A DNA stretch of 64,000 nucleotides from Moanibacter sp965226025 (GCA_965226025.1 CBDDCD010000003.1:1550001-1614000), one strand, 5' to 3'. Positions 35,645 through 45,913 are shown, counted from the stretch's first letter. The notes: generated from the letters alone by a model not told the origin. Translations and numbers: made by a program.

Positions 35645-36451
35645 TCATTTAAGCGTTATCGAGATGCTCCCGACTACCCCAAAATCTGCAGTCAAACGGG
35701 AGCCCACCGGTAAGGAAGGCGGCACAGTGGTGGTGCCGGTAGTTACAAACTGCCCTGCCTTTAGGCCGAGACCGCGTCCAGCCAAGTGATTGAGTGTATC
35801 CGCAAGTGCCTCCAGCGGTTCACACCGCATTTCCCCCAAAAGATTCTCTTGCGGCGGATTGTCGTCCACCTGCAGGTGGACGGGATGATTGCGGAGGTCA
35901 ATCTCCTTCCATCCTTCGAAGGCATCGCCGTAGACGACGCCGATCCCGCCGCCGTTGTCCGCGATGGACATCACGAGTTTTCGATCCGACAGCTCATCCG
36001 GCAGCTGATGACGGAGCCCGATGATCTCGAATGAAGGGTGCATATCGACCTTGTCGGCCAAATCGGAAGGAGTCCATGGATTGTCGCGCTGAGAGATGTC
36101 TTCGTTTAAGCGAAAAGCGAATTCGGCTTCTACGGCGACATTGGGAAATCGACTGCCGGGAAGGGTGTGGTCTTTGCCAATGAACGTCGTTGAGGAGAAA
36201 GTTCGACCAGGAATCAAGTCGTCGATACCGGCAATCTCGCGCCCCTTGGCGCTTGTCGCGCCCACCTTCCAACCGGTTACGGGTTGGCCGACTACTTCGG
36301 CCATGCGGTCCTGAACGAAGTAGGCCTCTTCGCGGTTCTCCGGAACTTCGGAAGGCTCGAGCACGTCGATCGTGGAAGCTTCCAGCCAGGCTCGGCCAAG
36401 TCTTTCAGCTAGTGCTTCGAGGTGTTTCTGTTTGGTGGCTTCGATGGTCAT
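35645..36451 (-). CDS. 2-keto-4-pentenoate hydratase-like (FAH superfamily)
   Basis: 268 residues from the ATG at 36451; the longer frame to 36541 has no support. Family pattern: VTGWKVGATS, VAVEAEFAFRL, HPSFEIIGLR (metal Glu and substrate residues), LRNHPVHLQVDD, and GQFVTTGTTTVPPSLPVGSRLTADFG (parts), matching MhpD/dmpE-like hydratases that add water to a dienoate. An AAGGAGG lies upstream but at long spacing. No other ring-cleavage genes here, so the substrate may be a sugar-derived acid instead. Confidence 0.85.
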   Translation of the reverse strand: MTIEATKQKHLEALAERLGRAWLEASTIDVLEPSEVPENREEAYFVQDRMAEVVGQPVTGWKVGATSAKGREIAGIDDLIPGRTFSSTTFIGKDHTLPGSRFPNVAVEAEFAFRLNEDISQRDNPWTPSDLADKVDMHPSFEIIGLRHQLPDELSDRKLVMSIADNGGGIGVVYGDAFEGWKEIDLRNHPVHLQVDDNPPQENLLGEMRCEPLEALADTLNHLAGRGLGLKAGQFVTTGTTTVPPSLPVGSRLTADFGVVGSISITLK

Positions 36452-36717
36452 GGGTCGAGGAAAACCTCCTTGTTGAGGGTTGGCGAACGCAGACAATGAC
36501 AGACTAGATATGGAATCGGTTTGTTCAAGGAGATCCGCCAAGATCCACTTTGCGTCTCCGATCGAACTCCAGCTCTCGATATTCCGTGGACTCTCTCACT
36601 ATGCAGTCATCTTTGATGACACTTTCATAGTGGACGAAATTGAATATACTCTCGTCGTTTCGCGCGAAGAATCCGGAAGCTCCTAGCGGTATTCGCGAGA
36701 TTGCAGCCTAAATAGTC

Positions 36718-37104
36718 CTAACCGAGAGGCTTTTGCCGCCAGACCATTTGCAGGATGTTTCCTTCCGGGTCTCGGAAGAAATTCAGTCTGTTGCTGCCCG
36801 AGGATTCTGGGTGGGGATTGAGAAAAGCGATTCCTCTTTCTTCGAGGGACGTTGCGGTTGCGTCGTAGTCATCGACCGTAAAGGCGATGTGACGAATTCC
36901 CAGATCGTTTGGATGTGGTTCCATTTGCCTGTCATTCCTGGCTGGCAGGATCTCCAGAACGCCCCCTTCCTGAAGATCGATGAAATACTGGCCCTTATCT
37001 TCCTTCGATACAAGAGTTCCAAATCCCAGAGTGTCACAGTACCATTGGGCGAGCGATTTCGGATCGGAGGCGAAAATCGCGATGTGTTCGATGGATTTGA
37101 TCAT
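36718..37104 (-). CDS. VOC-family (glyoxalase-like) protein
   Basis: 128 residues, one domain, with IEHIAIFASDPKSLAQWYCDTLGF at the start, IRHIAFTVDDYDATATSLEERGI, and FFRDPEGNILQMVW near the end (parts). His and Glu positions fit metal binding. Substrate unknown. AGGAAAT before the ATG. Lies between the hydratase and an alpha/beta hydrolase on the same strand. Confidence 0.9.
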   Translation of the reverse strand: MIKSIEHIAIFASDPKSLAQWYCDTLGFGTLVSKEDKGQYFIDLQEGGVLEILPARNDRQMEPHPNDLGIRHIAFTVDDYDATATSLEERGIAFLNPHPESSGSNRLNFFRDPEGNILQMVWRQKPLG

Positions 37105-37219
37105 GGTAGATTTCCTTTCTCAGGATATGTCGATTATTCGATTCCGTCAGGGGCTGCAGATAATTGGCAGAGTAGGGCACAATGTGTCGAGTTTGGATTG
37201 AAACGAACGCTACTTCCAG

Positions 37220-37894
37220 TCACTTGAGAGGAACCACCCACTCGCTCAGCACGCGTGCCATTTCATCGAAGACGTCCTCGTCCGTGGCGCGGGATCGCTT
37301 CAGGATCTTGAAACCGTGATTCGCGGTATCGAGGAGGTGGAGGTTCGCTTTCATTCCGAATTGCTTGACGGTTGGCTTCAGGAGGTCGAGTTCTGCCAGG
37401 GCGTCTCGAGTCCCAGAGAGGAAGAGCATCGGGAGGGTCACGTCGGCTAGATGTTGCGCCCTTTCCGTCGAGGGTTTGCCGGCTGGATGGAGGGGAAATG
37501 AGAAGAAGACGAGGCCAGACACGTGCTTTAGGGGCGATTCCGCGGCCGCGTGGGAGGTCATTCGTCCGCTGAAGGAGTGGCCGCCTGCGAAGAGGGTAAG
37601 GTCCGGCGCGGCTTCGTGTGCTGACATTACCGCGGCCCGGACGGTCTTCATGCAGACAGCGTTCGAGTTACGTCCGCCGCCCGCCTCGCTATAGGGGAAG
37701 TTGTAACGGAAAGTGGCGATTCCCGCGTTCGCCATCGATTGAGCGATCATCTTCATCGTCCGGTGGCGCATGTTGGTGCTGGCGCCGTGGCCGAGGACGA
37801 GGAGTGTCGATGCCGATTGCGGACGGATTAGTAGGGACGAGACATCGCCTTTCTCCTCTTCGGCGAGGAACTTGCCTTCGGTCGCTTCGTACAT
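37220..37894 (-). CDS. alpha/beta hydrolase (KANL3/Tex30-like)
   Basis: 224 residues. The nucleophile elbow is G-G-H-S-F-S-G (Ser in the 115-120 region), the family's ending is TANHGF with the catalytic His, and the Asp lies in SGTRDAL. N-terminal LVLGHGAS is the oxyanion loop. Similar to small bacterial dienelactone-hydrolase-like proteins. No signal. Substrate unknown. Confidence 0.85.
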   Translation of the reverse strand: MYEATEGKFLAEEEKGDVSSLLIRPQSASTLLVLGHGASTNMRHRTMKMIAQSMANAGIATFRYNFPYSEAGGGRNSNAVCMKTVRAAVMSAHEAAPDLTLFAGGHSFSGRMTSHAAAESPLKHVSGLVFFSFPLHPAGKPSTERAQHLADVTLPMLFLSGTRDALAELDLLKPTVKQFGMKANLHLLDTANHGFKILKRSRATDEDVFDEMARVLSEWVVPLK

Positions 37895-37914
37895 TTTAGA
37901 TTCTTCGATTGAAC

Positions 37915-38931
37915 CTATCGAAGGGTTGTTTTCGGGCTGACTTTGCTTCGCGCGTCAACGCTGGGGTTGAAGCCGAAGAGGGACAATTTCGAATAGAGGA
38001 GCCTGTCGAGGGTGGGTAGGTCGTGGGGGTAGACCGAGATCAGGCGCTTGCCTTCCTGTTGGTAGAGAGTCTGTTTCTTATACATGCTCATTTTGTACTG
38101 GGGATTGTCGAGGCCCCAGTATTCGATGTAGACATCGAGCTCGGGAAGGTAGAAATCGGGCCGGATTTGGAATTCGGCGATGATGCGGTACTTGGCGTCG
38201 TAGCGATAGGCAATTCCGTGTGTGGTGAGCCAGGAGGCGATCCGTCGTTCTCCTTGGGACTGCACCACGGTGCCGTCGCGAGCCTGGATAGTCTTGTTAA
38301 TCTCGACTTGAGTTTCGAAGTTTCGCCGCTCAAGGAATACCTCGTCGAAACATCGGTCGCAGAATGTGCGTTCAAATGCTTGTTGTGAGCGGCTGAATTC
38401 GTCAGGGGTAACTCGGGTGTTGCAGCGCTGACAGCGTTTTACGGCGGTTGAGGCGCGGATTCGTATTGCTTCTTCGATGAATTTGACGGCCGCTGCTGCA
38501 TCGCGTTGGATGTAGGGCTGTTCGTAAGAGTTAGTTGCCATATCGCGCAGGTCCGGCAGGTACTCCTCCGCCGTGGCGCCGTATGCTTTCAGAACCTTGA
38601 TGGCATACTGTCGTGTCTGGGCGTGGGGATCGCGTCCTGCAACCGGCGCGAGAGCCTTCACGGCGGTGGCTTGATCCACCCCCATCCAGGCCAGTTTGCC
38701 AAGGGCAGAGGCGGACAGCCTACGAACGTTGGGGGACGAAGAGCGCAATAGTTCGAGCAGTTCCTGAAATGCCCCCACTTCGCCTTCGCGACCGATGGCA
38801 ACAGCCCGTTCTGAAAGCCTCTTGGCGAGTTGTCTGTCCATGGGATTTTTCATCTGCCTTTCGACCGCGGCGTGAACGAGGCAAGCAAAGTCAGCTGGCG
38901 AATCATATTCAAGGAAATCTGCTTTCCACAC
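37915..38931 (-). CDS. HEAT-repeat / zinc-finger / PD-(D/E)XK-type nuclease fusion
   Basis: 338 residues from a GTG start, or 312 from the ATG at 38853. Order: HEAT repeats (about 30-160; VRRLSASALGKLAW, TRQYAIKVLKAYG), a four-Cys zinc finger (C-Q-R-C ... C-D-R-C, about 170-200), then a nuclease-like domain (about 220-330). The last shows Q-G-E-R-R-I, F-Q-I-R-P-D-F-Y-L, V-Y-I-E-Y-W-G-L and a following Tyr/Lys helix, the same layout as helicase-attached or very-short-patch-like endonucleases. The combination of protein-interaction, zinc and nuclease domains suggests a nucleic-acid sensor that cuts. I do not know a named family for the whole protein. The gene upstream on the other strand is the BNR pseudogene. 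Confidence 0.7.
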   Translation of the reverse strand: MWKADFLEYDSPADFACLVHAAVERQMKNPMDRQLAKRLSERAVAIGREGEVGAFQELLELLRSSSPNVRRLSASALGKLAWMGVDQATAVKALAPVAGRDPHAQTRQYAIKVLKAYGATAEEYLPDLRDMATNSYEQPYIQRDAAAAVKFIEEAIRIRASTAVKRCQRCNTRVTPDEFSRSQQAFERTFCDRCFDEVFLERRNFETQVEINKTIQARDGTVVQSQGERRIASWLTTHGIAYRYDAKYRIIAEFQIRPDFYLPELDVYIEYWGLDNPQYKMSMYKKQTLYQQEGKRLISVYPHDLPTLDRLLYSKLSLFGFNPSVDARSKVSPKTTLR

Positions 38932-39023
38932 AGCTCAATCAGGTATTCGCTTGTCTCCCGTTATGTCTAGTTCGAGTCTCTGAAGAAACCTATCAGACAT
39001 CTGGAAAGAGAAAAGGAAACGAA

Positions 39024-39713
39024 ATGCACACCCACCCTCGATCGGTAAGAGACACAGTCTTTGATGCCTGGAGTTCGCCGGGGCGGTTCACCAAGAATCC
39101 GGATTTGATTCAGCTCTCTTCGGGGCGGCTTCTTTTTGTCTACAGCGATACAGATGCCCATTGGGCTCAAGAGAGCGAGATTCTCACTTTGGTGGCGAGC
39201 GACGATGGGGGAGAGACATGGTACAAGTTCAAGGAGGTGGCGCGGGCGGAGCAGCCGCGGGATGAGCGGCTGGGTGACCCCAAGGTTGAGCCGGTTGAAG
39301 GACGGCGCGTTTGGTGGTGCTCTGCGATCATGACGATTTCACGCATTTTCATGAGGACCAGGCGAGTGGCAACTGGGCCTGGTCATCCTTCACGGTGGGA
39401 AACGGCTAGCCTGTATTCTGAGAGAGAACCACTCGGCAGGGATTCCCTCGTTCGTCACATTCTCAGATGATTGCGGGCACATCTGGTCAGATCCACAACC
39501 TTGTCCCTTCGCGCTCCACCGCCCCTATGCCAAGCAGCTGGCGGACGGGAGGGTTTCTTGTGACGGGTCGCAACGTGAATGGTGGCCTCGGCTGCTATGG
39601 GTGGGTGGGTGATCTCGAGGAGGAGGCGGGCGTCCATGCAATCGGCGGTCCTCGCCGGAAGTTTCGAGCAGACCTGACAAGAAAATCGCCATCGATATGA
39701 CTCAGAAGCGCAC
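39024..39713 (+). pseudogene. N-terminal remnant of a BNR/sialidase-like gene
   Basis: From the ATG at 39024 (AAAAGGAAAC before it) the frame gives SSGRLLFVYSD and VASDDGGETWYKF, an Asp-box, then breaks near 39300. Scraps in other frames continue the family pattern to about 39700 (VTGRNVNGG, WVGDLEEEAG). Multiple frameshifts make it dead. It was likely a neuraminidase-fold hydrolase or sugar-binding propeller. Confidence 0.7.
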
Positions 39714-39807
39714 GGTCGCTATTGAAATAATGTGATGATCTGCGATAAATCGTGTAATCGGACTCGAGGGCCCTCGTCCCTCCACCGTTTCACAGAGTAA
39801 TCTTATC

Positions 39808-40769
39808 ATGGTTGATCCGAGCCTAATCGAAGACGCGATACCTGCACAGCGGGTGGTTGTATCGGGGAGAGAGATCAGCACGGACAATCTCCCGGCACCG
39901 CTTCGGCTCTCCGCGAAACTGGGGCTGTTACATGATGATCGCGTCAGCGGCCAAGTCATCCACCAGACGGCCTCCAGGAGAATGCACCGATCGGATATCG
40001 ATTTTCGGATGATGACGGATTCACTTGGTCGGATGCTAACTTGATTGAGCCGATCAACGATCCCGGTTTTCTCGGCATGTCCGTCATGCGTATGTGTGAA
40101 ACTGAGAGTGGGGTCTGGCTACTTGGTTCGCATGAAGCGGATTGGTCCTACAAACCGCTGATCACTCGGCAGTACCTGCTTCGGTCTGAAGATCGGGGAA
40201 GGTCGTGGGAATTGCTGCCGGGAAATAGACACGGTGGCTGGCACTGTCCTGGATTCGGACGCATGGATGAAGGCAGGCCTATAGAACTGGGCGATGGCCG
40301 GGTTCTTCTAATGGCGCGCACCCCGGAGGGACATCTCTGGTCCTTTCGCAGCGTAGACGACGGCAAGACTTGGAGCCAGCCCGAACCGACGCCGCTTATC
40401 CACCCTGATGCTCCACCGATGCTCTTCAAGCTCACGGACGGCAAGACACTGGCTGCTTTCCACCATAACCGCCATCACGACACAAAATACTCAGGTCTGG
40501 ATAGTAAGAAACCGGAGATGATGAAAGACCGTTCGGAGATTTGGGTTTCACTGTCGAAAGATGGCGGAGATTCCTGGAGCGAACCGCGCTTCCTCTTTGC
40601 CAACGCCCTTACCGAATACTTCGATACGCCTTTCCGAAACTACCAGTGCTCCTATCTGGACGGATTTTCAGATGATGGAATGATGAATCTATTCGTGCCG
40701 CATCGGTGGCGGAGGGTGCTTCACTTGCAAATTGCCGATATTGATCTCTCGGATCTGGCTACAGTTTGA
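39808..40769 (+). pseudogene. second BNR/sialidase-like remnant
   Basis: The first frame (39808 to about 39985) reads KLGLLHDDR and similar; it then shifts, and from there the frame gives APIGYRFSDDDGFTWSD and a 250-residue open stretch to 40769 with three more Asp-boxes (SEDRGRSWE, SVDDGKTWS, SKDGGDSWS). So a six-bladed propeller of the sialidase fold, with at least one frameshift. The region 39714-39807 between the remnants is not coding. The two remnants could be one gene or two tandem ones. Confidence 0.75.
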
Positions 40770-40789
40770 GAAATTGAATGAATTGAAAG

Positions 40790-40811
40790 AATATGTACTA
40801 CCGTTCATATT
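40790..40811. promoter_or_regulatory. possible VapBC operator
   Basis: Inverted repeat AATATG ... CATATT with a 10-base centre, ending 7 bases before the vapB start codon. VapB-type antitoxins usually bind palindromes in this place to repress their own operon. Position fits; binding is inferred. Confidence 0.4.
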
Positions 40812-40818
40812 ATCCAAT

Positions 40819-41037
40819 ATGAAAATAAGTGAACGAGGACAAATCACAATTCCTCAGAGGATTCGGAAGCAATTCGGGCTGCATCCTTCTACCGAAGTAG
40901 AGTTGGTAGAAGAAAGAGAGCAATTGATTCTACGGAAGCGGGTTCCTGACACCTATCCGATCGATAAATCGATTGGCGTACTGAAGGCGTCTAAGGGAGA
41001 ATCCGATAAAATAATCGAAGAGTTGAGAGGCCGGTGA
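40819..41037 (+). CDS. vapB: AbrB-type antitoxin (VapB)
   Basis: 72 residues from the ATG at 40819. The SpoVT/AbrB motif ISERGQITIPQRIRKQFGL is clear, with VELVEEREQLILRKR after. It should bind the toxin and the operon's promoter. The last four bases overlap the toxin start. The longer frame from 40732 runs inside the BNR remnant. Confidence 0.9.
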   Translation: MKISERGQITIPQRIRKQFGLHPSTEVELVEEREQLILRKRVPDTYPIDKSIGVLKASKGESDKIIEELRGR

Positions 41038-41444
41038 TCACGGCAATCGACACATCTGTCCTGTTCGACATATTCTTGCCTGACCCGAAGTATCTGGACC
41101 GTTCCCGAGAAGCGATTCGGGAGAGCTTTCGCAGTGGTGGTTTGGTGATTTGCGAGCCGGTCTACGCGGAGCTGGCAAGCCAATTCAGCCAACAGAGCGA
41201 GCTCGATGGAGTTCTTTCATTCAACGAGATAGACGTAGAGCCGGTAACACGCGAGGCGGCCTATGATGCCGGTCATTGTTTTCGGTCGTATCGGCGGGCC
41301 GGGAGAAAACGTGAGCGAATCATTACGGACTTTCTGATCGGATGCCATGCGAATAGAAGAGCGGATCGATTCTTGAGCAGGGATCGAGGTTTCTATCGTC
41401 GATATTTCAAGAATCTGAGATTGATTGATCCCACCGAGAGTTGA
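41034..41444 (+). CDS. vapC: PIN-domain toxin (VapC)
   Basis: 136 residues from a GTG overlapping the antitoxin stop. PIN-domain acidic residues are visible: Asp6 (AIDTSVLFD), Glu in CEPVYAEL (about 43), Asp in IITDFLIGCHA (about 98) and Asp in LSRDRGFY (about 117). It should cut RNA when free of VapB. Full length and intact. The IS at 41449 begins 4 bases after its stop. Confidence 0.9.
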   Translation: MITAIDTSVLFDIFLPDPKYLDRSREAIRESFRSGGLVICEPVYAELASQFSQQSELDGVLSFNEIDVEPVTREAAYDAGHCFRSYRRAGRKRERIITDFLIGCHANRRADRFLSRDRGFYRRYFKNLRLIDPTES

Positions 41445-41448
41445 ACTT

Positions 41449-43814
41449 CAGAACTCGCTATTATGCGGGTTGTCGGGGTGGGTAGAATCGCAAGTAGAAT
41501 TCCCGACTTTTAACGAGAGAAAGAAAACGGTAGGCTTCTCCTTCGAAGAACTAATTCGAAGAAAATGGAGAAACCTACCGAGCAAGAAGAGTCCTGCCTA
41601 CAATGCCTCCTTGGGGTAGACAAGCGTAATCCCTGCCTGACGGTCTATCGGGACCTGAGCAAAGGCCAATTGCAGGTCTATTACGGCCATGAGCTATTGG
41701 AAGTGGTGGGGGACGATCGCGAGCAGGTTGGATTCAAGATTCTGGTGGGACGGCTCTATAATGCGGGGTTGAAGATAGGGTGCTTACAGAGACAATTTGA
41801 GGTTGACCCCAAGACGATGAAGCGGTGGGGCGAGGCCCTGCAAAGTGGCGATGCCGAAACCCTGGGCCGGGTGTTGGCGGGGCGCCGGTGGCATCGCAAA
41901 TTGACCCGGGAAATACGGAGTTTTGTGCGGGTGCGCTTTTTTGAGATCTATGAGCAGAGCCGGTACGCTTACAGCAAGAAGATACGCGGTGAGATCGAGG
42001 AGGTGTTCGCAGTCAGCCTCAGTGGGGAAACCCTGCGCCCTTTGTTTAAGGAGCTCAAAGAGGCCTTGGCCAAGGAGGCCGAGCAGAGGAGGGGGCAAAA
42101 TCGGGAGACTGCCTGGGATTCTCCCAAGGGTTCACCCTTGCAGGCAGAGCAGGAGCAAGCAGAAAACAAGGCCGAAGGCGAAGAGGAGAATCGCAAGGAG
42201 TCTCCCGATTTTACCACGGGCAGTTCCGAATCGGTGCAGTGGTGTCGACATTTAGGGGTGCTGGTATTCAGTGAAGGGCTCGGGCAAGTGGCTCAGATAG
42301 ATGGCGAAGAGGGCTGGCTTTTGAAGCAATGGCTGGCCTGCGCGCTGTTGGCCGCGGTGAATATCGAGCAGAGCAAACTGCTCGATCTGGAAGACCTGCA
42401 AAAGCTCATCGGGCGAGTCCTCTATACGCCCCATCTGCAACGCCAAAGGCTCAGCGCCCTGGCCCATGAAGCGCTTTTAAGAGCGATCCTCAGGGTGAAC
42501 GCGAGGAACCTGAATGCTTCTTGTGAGCAGAGCTTTTATTATGATCCGCACACCAAACATTACACCGGCATGAGCAAGCTCCTGGCGGGCTGGTGTCCCA
42601 CCATCCGTTTGGCCGACAAAGCGCTTCACAGCGATTTTATTCATACCCTGAAGGGCTCTCCGGTCTATTTTGCCAGCACCGACAACTACGAGGATATAAG
42701 GAAACGGTTTATCCCCAACTGCGAAGCGATGCTCGAATTGGTAGAGGTGCCTGCGGATAAGAAGGTGAGCATTTACGTGGACCGGGCGATCGCCGCGGAC
42801 TGGTTTTACGAAGCCATCCTGGAGCATCCTCAACTCGAAATCATCACCTGGGAAAAAGGTTTCAAGGCCAGCCCCTGCAACGGATCGACGGACAACTGCG
42901 CCTGCTGCGCCCCAGAAACCATGCCGAAGATCTCCAGGAGTATTATCTTTGCTATCAGCGGGGCCCGTGGAAAAAGAATCCTCATCTTACCCAATGGGTG
43001 GTGGAAGCGACCAATCCCAGAAATCAAACCATTACGGTGAGCATCTTAGGGACCGACCCAAAAGCCCCCGATGAAGCAGTCCTCAAAGGGATGTTCAGTC
43101 GCTGGATTCAGGAGAATGATTTCAAATACCTCGATAAGTACTTTGGGATTAATCAGATCACCTCTTATCGCACCATCCACTACCAGCGCTTAGCCCAACA
43201 CCTTGAGGATAGGCAGGAGAAAAGCGGTGCCGCTAAAGCACTCCTGAAGCAGAAAACCCAATCCACCGAAGCATTGAAAAGACTGCTCCTGGCCGAACAT
43301 GCCCATCCGGGCCAAAGCACCTCAAGGAGCGCCATGATCGCTCGCCTCGATCACAAGCTCAATGCCCTCCAACTCGAAGGGGAGCAAATCGAGACCGAAT
43401 GCTCGCGCCTGGAGCGACTCATTGAGCAGAACTATGTCCGCCTGGACACCTCCAACAAATCCATCATGGATGCCTTGAAAATCCTCGCCCGCAATAGTTT
43501 CTACAAGCAGTTTGAACCCTTTAAAGAAGGCTACGACAACTATCGTGACGACCACGATCTGTTTCGCAATCTGACTCACTGCGACGGCGCCCTCATAGAG
43601 AGGGGCGCAACCGTCGAAGCGCATCTATTCCCAACCGCAAACTATTCCCCTCATTTGCAGCAAGTCGTGATTGAGTACCTCCAGACTCTCAACCAGAACC
43701 CGCTCCTGATGCCCGACCGCTCGGGCCGAACCATTACCTTCCAACTCGGCTATAAATCGAGATTTAAACTTGCGATTGCATAGCTCCTTTAAAGGGGCAA
43801 GATAGTGAGGTCTG
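41449..43814 (+). mobile_element. 2.37-kb IS with frameshifted transposase
   Basis: Boundaries are set by an imperfect inverted repeat: 41449-41466 pairs with 43797-43814 at 14 of 18 positions. I see no clear target duplication. It carries one long transposase in two frames and no passenger genes. It sits between vapC and a dioxygenase gene. Confidence 0.65.
41565..43783 (+). pseudogene. large transposase in two frames (-1 shift)
   Basis: The first frame (41565-43040) holds a helix-turn-helix-like start, a conserved KLTREIRSFVRVRFFEIYEQSRYAYSKKIRGEIEEVF (parts) and a DDE-like centre (FASTDNYEDIRKRF, IYVDRAI). The protein continues in the -1 frame from about 42865 (PLQRIDGQLRLLRP), through 42998, to 43783. 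The change is near GGGAAAAAGG, so it could be an indel or a programmed -1 shift. It looks like the long transposases of planctomycete and verrucomicrobial IS elements; I cannot name the family. Confidence 0.75.
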
Positions 43815-43821
43815 GACGTTG

Positions 43822-44601
43822 TCACGCTAGTTCGTCCGCTTTGGGGTCGTAGATATTCTCCCCGTTCTTGACAAACGGCACCGCGTCTCCCCATAAAGTT
43901 CCATCGCTACTTAGAAGGGGCTCAGTCGAATATTGCGTTAGATAGACCCGACGCATGGCCTGGGTTGTGTTGGCTCCGCTGCGGTGGAGGGAAGTGCTGG
44001 AAAAGCATGCTATTGAACCGGCCGGAGCGGTGACCGCAATTCCGGGATCGTCGCCTGTGTATCCGATGAGGTCATTCGTGCCCTCCTCGCGGTGGTGAGG
44101 TTGAATGTGGTTCTTTGTGCCGGCGCGTGAGTGAGGCAAAAGGTAGACGGTGCCATTGGTCTCGTCGACATCGTCAAGCGCGGTCCAGCAGCTCAAGTAG
44201 GGCTTATGCTGAGTCTTGGGATCGCGAAATTTCACGTAGCCCGAGTCCTGGTGCCAGGCGAACTTCATCCCAACCTCCGCGCCTTTCACAACCCACTGCT
44301 CGTTGAAGAGATACACCTCTTTTCCCAGGGTTGCCCGGCAGATCTCCGCTATCAGGTCGGAGTAGATAAAGCGCCAAAGGCGGGGACTCTTGCGATATTG
44401 CTTCGAGATGAAGTAGCGTTTCCCCTTGTGGGTGATCCCCGACGTGCCTTCGCCGCTCACTTCCAATTCCTGATCTTTGCGCCCGAGGAAATAGCTGCAT
44501 TCTTCTTTCAGTATTTGCAGCATCTCATCAGGCACCGCGCTTTCCAGAATGAAATACCCCTCTTCATCGAATTGCTTCCGTTGCTCTTCGCTGATCTTCA
44601 T
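43822..44601 (-). CDS. phytanoyl-CoA dioxygenase family protein
   Basis: 259 residues, full length. The metal pair is H117-x-D119 in WHQDSGY, the distal His is in TSLHRSGAN at about 210, and the loop ETNGTVYLLPHS precedes it. Start EEQRKQFDEEGYFIL is typical of the family. No signal peptide. It is divergent from the aldolase gene. Substrate unknown. Confidence 0.9.
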   Translation of the reverse strand: MKISEEQRKQFDEEGYFILESAVPDEMLQILKEECSYFLGRKDQELEVSGEGTSGITHKGKRYFISKQYRKSPRLWRFIYSDLIAEICRATLGKEVYLFNEQWVVKGAEVGMKFAWHQDSGYVKFRDPKTQHKPYLSCWTALDDVDETNGTVYLLPHSRAGTKNHIQPHHREEGTNDLIGYTGDDPGIAVTAPAGSIACFSSTSLHRSGANTTQAMRRVYLTQYSTEPLLSSDGTLWGDAVPFVKNGENIYDPKADELA

Positions 44602-44771
44602 CGGCTATTTCGTCTCGTTTTCACCCGCAAGAAGCAATTCTTTTCAAGGGTGCTTATTGCACTCGAGTCTTTGCGCACGGATAGATACGAGCGACGAAAT
44701 CTGAGATCGATACCTCGGCAGGAGAAGAACATCTTGTCGGTGTGGTGATATTTGTGTTTCTTGTTTCGTCA

Positions 44772-45857
44772 ATGAAGAAAGTCTTGAGTGCCCGCGAAGT
44801 TGAAGAGCTCTTGAAACAGAGCCGCAAAATCGATGCCGAGCTCGAAGGAGCGATCTTGACGCCGGCCGCCCGTGACCTGCTTCGAAGCGATAGGAGCAAA
44901 AAGGCTGCCTGCGAGAGTTCAGCACCGAAGGGGGCGGAACCGGTCGTGCCGGATTACGAGTACAAATGGACTAAAGGAAGCGATCCCAAAACCGGAGAGG
45001 AGATGGAGAGCTTTTTCAGTTCATCCGCTATTGAAACGCTGAAGGAGAGATTGGTCGATATAGGGCGTCGGCTATGGGAGAGAAACTACGTCGACGGAAA
45101 CGGCGGAAATATAACGATTCGAGTTGGGGACAATCTGGTACTCTGTACGCCGACTTTGATTTCCAAGGGTTTCATGAACACAGAGGAGATGTGTCTGGTC
45201 GATTTCGAGGGCAACCAGCTTGCCGGTTCGAGAAAGAGGACGAGCGAAGTAAACACCCATATCGGCATCATGCGCCGACAGTCGAAGGCGAAGTCCTGCG
45301 TCCACGCCCATCCCGTCCACGCAACGGCGTTTGCGGTTGCCTCAGTCGAGCCTCCAACATGCATGATACCCGAAGCAGAGGTCTTTTTGGGAAAAATCGG
45401 ATTGGCAAAGTATCGAACTCCCGGGACCAAGGAGAATGCGGACGAGGTGGGTAGAGTTGGTGTTGATCACAACGCCGTCTTGATGGAAAATCATGGCGTC
45501 ATCACTTGGGGCAAGGACGTTGAGGACGCATACTGGAAAATGGAAAATACGGATGCCTACTGTCAGACCGTCTGGATTGCGTCACAGTTGGGGCGCGGCC
45601 TCAGTACGTTCAGCCCGTTGCATCTAAAGGAACTGATTGAGGTGCGAAAGCGACTGGGGATGGAGGATCCGAGGTCCGAACTGCGCGATTGCGAGCTCTG
45701 CGACAATAGCGAGTTTCGGCCGAGTGTGGTGTGTAGGATCCCGGTAGGAGGAGCGACCGGAGGAGGATCGGAGGGCAAAGGTGCGGTTGCGGGGAACATT
45801 GATTTGGATGAATTGGTGCGGAGGATTACGGATTCGATCATGAAAGGGCTCGGATAG
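44772..45857 (+). CDS. class II aldolase with microcompartment-type tails (fuculose/rhamnulose-1-phosphate type)
   Basis: 361 residues. The central class II aldolase domain (about 75-310) binds zinc through HAHPVHA and ENHGV and should cleave L-fuculose- or L-rhamnulose-1-phosphate into dihydroxyacetone phosphate and lactaldehyde. The N-terminal 55 residues (VLSAREVEELLKQ ... ILTPAARDLL) match a module seen on enzymes of sugar-degrading microcompartments. The C-terminus is a Gly-rich linker followed by an amphipathic helix (IDLDELVRRITDSIMKGL), the form of an encapsulation peptide. I chose the ATG at 44772. The rhamnulokinase follows, so a deoxy-sugar pathway is clear. No shell-protein genes are in the window. 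Confidence 0.85.
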   Translation: MKKVLSAREVEELLKQSRKIDAELEGAILTPAARDLLRSDRSKKAACESSAPKGAEPVVPDYEYKWTKGSDPKTGEEMESFFSSSAIETLKERLVDIGRRLWERNYVDGNGGNITIRVGDNLVLCTPTLISKGFMNTEEMCLVDFEGNQLAGSRKRTSEVNTHIGIMRRQSKAKSCVHAHPVHATAFAVASVEPPTCMIPEAEVFLGKIGLAKYRTPGTKENADEVGRVGVDHNAVLMENHGVITWGKDVEDAYWKMENTDAYCQTVWIASQLGRGLSTFSPLHLKELIEVRKRLGMEDPRSELRDCELCDNSEFRPSVVCRIPVGGATGGGSEGKGAVAGNIDLDELVRRITDSIMKGLG

Positions 45858-45913
45858 GTTTGGGGTTTGGGGGATCTTTGTCGTAATCCTCGTCGTAAGC
45901 GTTCTCGAAGCAC

